64,000 nucleotides of DNA from Bremerella sp. TYQ1 (lineage in GTDB: Bacteria > Planctomycetota > Planctomycetia > Pirellulales > Pirellulaceae). The DNA lies in contig NZ_CP083740.1 of the NCBI RefSeq assembly GCF_020150455.1, positions 5,415,001 through 5,479,000 of the forward strand, written 5' to 3'. Positions within the stretch are counted from its first letter, which is position 1. Each line of letters opens with the position of its first letter. Positions 62,721-64,000 of the stretch are shown here, in pieces. The position numbers and the translations under genes are program-made. The notes under the pieces are model-generated. The model was not told the origin of the DNA, did no database searches, and saw only the letters and a list, made by a program, of their open reading frames with translations.

Positions 62721-64000
62721 TAGCCTACCTCCATGTTGGCCAGCGACTTGATGGCGTCGATGCTGTCGGCTTGATCAATCGGCTTGTCATGCCGCCATCG
62801 GCTGATGCGGGGAAAGCGAACCGCAATGCCTGACTTGTGTCGGCTCGATTCGTGGATGCCCTCGAAGGCCAGCTCAAAGACAAGCTCTGGCGTCACCGAA
62901 CGAACTGGACCAAACTTCTCGAGGGTATTCTTACGGATGAAACGATCGACCTGGCGAATCTCCTCATCAGTCAAGCCAGAGTAGGCCTTGGCAAAGGGAA
63001 CGAGTTCACCATCTCGCCACGCGGCAAAGGTATAGTCGGTATACAAGTTTGCCCGGCGGCCATGTCCTCTTTGGGCGTAGATCAACACCGCATCGCACAC
63101 GAACGGTTCCGCTTTCCACTTCCACCAAGTGCCTGTCGGGCGACCTACCTCATAAGCAGAATCGAGACGCTTCAGCATCAGGCCTTCTGTGCCATGCTGA
63201 CGACAATCAGCACGCTGCTCCGCCATGTCGGTCCATGTCAAACAATCGACCGTTGGCGAGATAATCAGGCGATCATTGTCACATTCATCGACGATTGCCT
63301 TGAGCCGTTCGCGTCGACCTGCGAGGTCTATACTGCGGATGTCGTTTGCGGCGTCCTCCAGCAGATCGAACGCAATAAAGCGGCATGGAACGTCTTTCAG
63401 TAGCTTCTTGCCGACACGTTTTCGCCCGATCCGTTTTTGCAGTTCCGCGAATGGCAACACCTGATCGTCCGCCCAGGCAACAATCTCGCCGTCGAGAACC
63501 GTTCCGTCGGGAAGTGATGCAATAGCATCGGCCAGTTCAGGAAAACGTTCCAGGATTAGCTCCTCCCCACGCGACCATAAAAACGACTCGCCGCCGCGGC
63601 GAATCGCCTGGGCGCGGATGCCGTCCCACTTCCATTCGGCCAGCCACTGAGATGGTTCGCCTAGCGTGTCTGGTTCGTCTTGTAGCGGATGAGCAAGCAT
63701 GAAAGGATACGGCTTGCTGACGTCTGCCTCACCGTCGTCTTGGCTGACCAGTTCTTGAAAGAATGCTTCGGTCGGATCCCAGTTGCCCATCAGTCGATGA
63801 GCAATCACCGACGTTTCCACACCACTGACTTTTGCGAGGGCACGGATCACAAGTCCCTTCGACACCCCCACACGAAAACCGCCAGTCACGAGTTTGTTGA
63901 ACACAAACCGACTATGCCGCTGCAGTTCGCTCCATGATCCCAATAAGAGCCCTTTGCGTTTCTCTTCTTCCAGCGTAGCCAGCGGCAGCAAACGGTGCTC
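62720..64000 (-). CDS. ATP-dependent DNA ligase (ligase-associated repair type), partial (cut by right edge)
   Basis: The frame is open from the stop at 62720 to the window edge (427 codons), so the true start lies outside. The visible part starts within the N-terminal helical domain (FVFNKLVTGGFRVGVSKGLV), continues with the adenylation site EWKWDGIRAQ (the Lys of KxDGxR takes up AMP), DGTVLDGEIVAW, CRFIAFDLLE, TEGLMLKRLDSAYEVG and an OB-fold end (YAQRGHGRRANLYTDYTFAA). Roughly 100 N-terminal residues are missing relative to the family. It heads the ligase-helicase-pdeM operon in this window. Confidence 0.92.
   Translation of the reverse strand, partial: EHRLLPLATLEEEKRKGLLLGSWSELQRHSRFVFNKLVTGGFRVGVSKGLVIRALAKVSGVETSVIAHRLMGNWDPTEAFFQELVSQDDGEADVSKPYPFMLAHPLQDEPDTLGEPSQWLAEWKWDGIRAQAIRRGGESFLWSRGEELILERFPELADAIASLPDGTVLDGEIVAWADDQVLPFAELQKRIGRKRVGKKLLKDVPCRFIAFDLLEDAANDIRSIDLAGRRERLKAIVDECDNDRLIISPTVDCLTWTDMAEQRADCRQHGTEGLMLKRLDSAYEVGRPTGTWWKWKAEPFVCDAVLIYAQRGHGRRANLYTDYTFAAWRDGELVPFAKAYSGLTDEEIRQVDRFIRKNTLEKFGPVRSVTPELVFELAFEGIHESSRHKSGIAVRFPRISRWRHDKPIDQADSIDAIKSLANMEVG

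Overview
The window looks like a chromosome segment from a planctomycete, most likely of the Pirellulaceae (Blastopirellula/Bremerella-like). The reasons are three DUF1559 pseudopilin-like proteins with the N-terminal signature [15 protein letters not shown], two DUF1592/DUF1552 gene pairs (planctomycete cytochrome-c-type proteins with Tat-exported partners), an ECF sigma factor with a FecR-type anti-sigma factor, a DUF1207 and a DUF6268 protein, small regulatory-like lipoproteins, and few good Shine-Dalgarno sequences. No rRNA, tRNA or CRISPR array was found. Assignments come from reading translated sequence and motifs; no database search was run.

Layout. (1) 1-10.1 kb: an RND efflux operon on the minus strand (DUF6268 outer-membrane protein, HlyD adaptor, RND pump, PQQ-like propeller membrane protein cut by the window edge), a DUF1207 gene, a TetR/CecR-like regulator and a secreted protein. 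Three copies of one palindrome overlap the -35 box of the efflux, DUF1207 and secreted-protein promoters; the middle copy also overlaps the predicted tetR promoter. (2) 10.6-27.3 kb: two diverged ~120-bp direct repeats with a terminator hairpin and a tmRNA-like left end bracket about 16.6 kb. Inside are a 1755-residue secreted propeller/CBM9-like protein, a lipoprotein, a DUF1559 protein, and a divergent run of ECF sigma factor, FecR-CBM9 anti-sigma, DUF1592, DUF1552 and two paralogous secreted proteins. An IS3 transposase scrap lies beside the right repeat. (3) 27.4-33.6 kb: an ABC-2-type export operon, a small lipoprotein and a DUF1559 gene. (4) 34.4-40.6 kb: a sugar/glycan cluster (two nucleotide-sugar epimerases, a GT2, a GT-C-like membrane protein) and a secreted TIM-barrel-like protein. 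(5) 41.1-44.2 kb: DUF1559, lipoprotein and a XylR-type AraC regulator. (6) 44.5-55.7 kb: an Ntn hydrolase, a BPL_N-like amidotransferase, a gamma-glutamylcyclotransferase-like protein, gamma-glutamyltransferase, an NhaC antiporter, a sigma-54 activator with a defective receiver, and a VOC-dgcN-dgcA operon. (7) 55.7-59.2 kb: a second DUF1592/DUF1552 pair whose DUF1552 gene is frameshifted. (8) 59.4-64 kb: the ligase-associated DNA-repair genes pdeM, DEXH helicase and ATP-dependent DNA ligase (cut by the right edge).

Two regulatory circuits can be read from the DNA. The first is the TetR palindrome regulon around the efflux operon. The second is centred on the sigma-54 activator at 51.5-52.9 kb: good -24/-12 elements face both ways, toward nhaC-ggt and toward voc-dgcN-dgcA, and a palindromic enhancer-like block lies about 170-190 bp upstream of the nhaC start site. 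Together these genes suggest scavenging of gamma-glutamyl compounds and D-glutamate, perhaps from peptidoglycan or poly-gamma-glutamate. The grouping is seen in the sequence; the joint function is inference.
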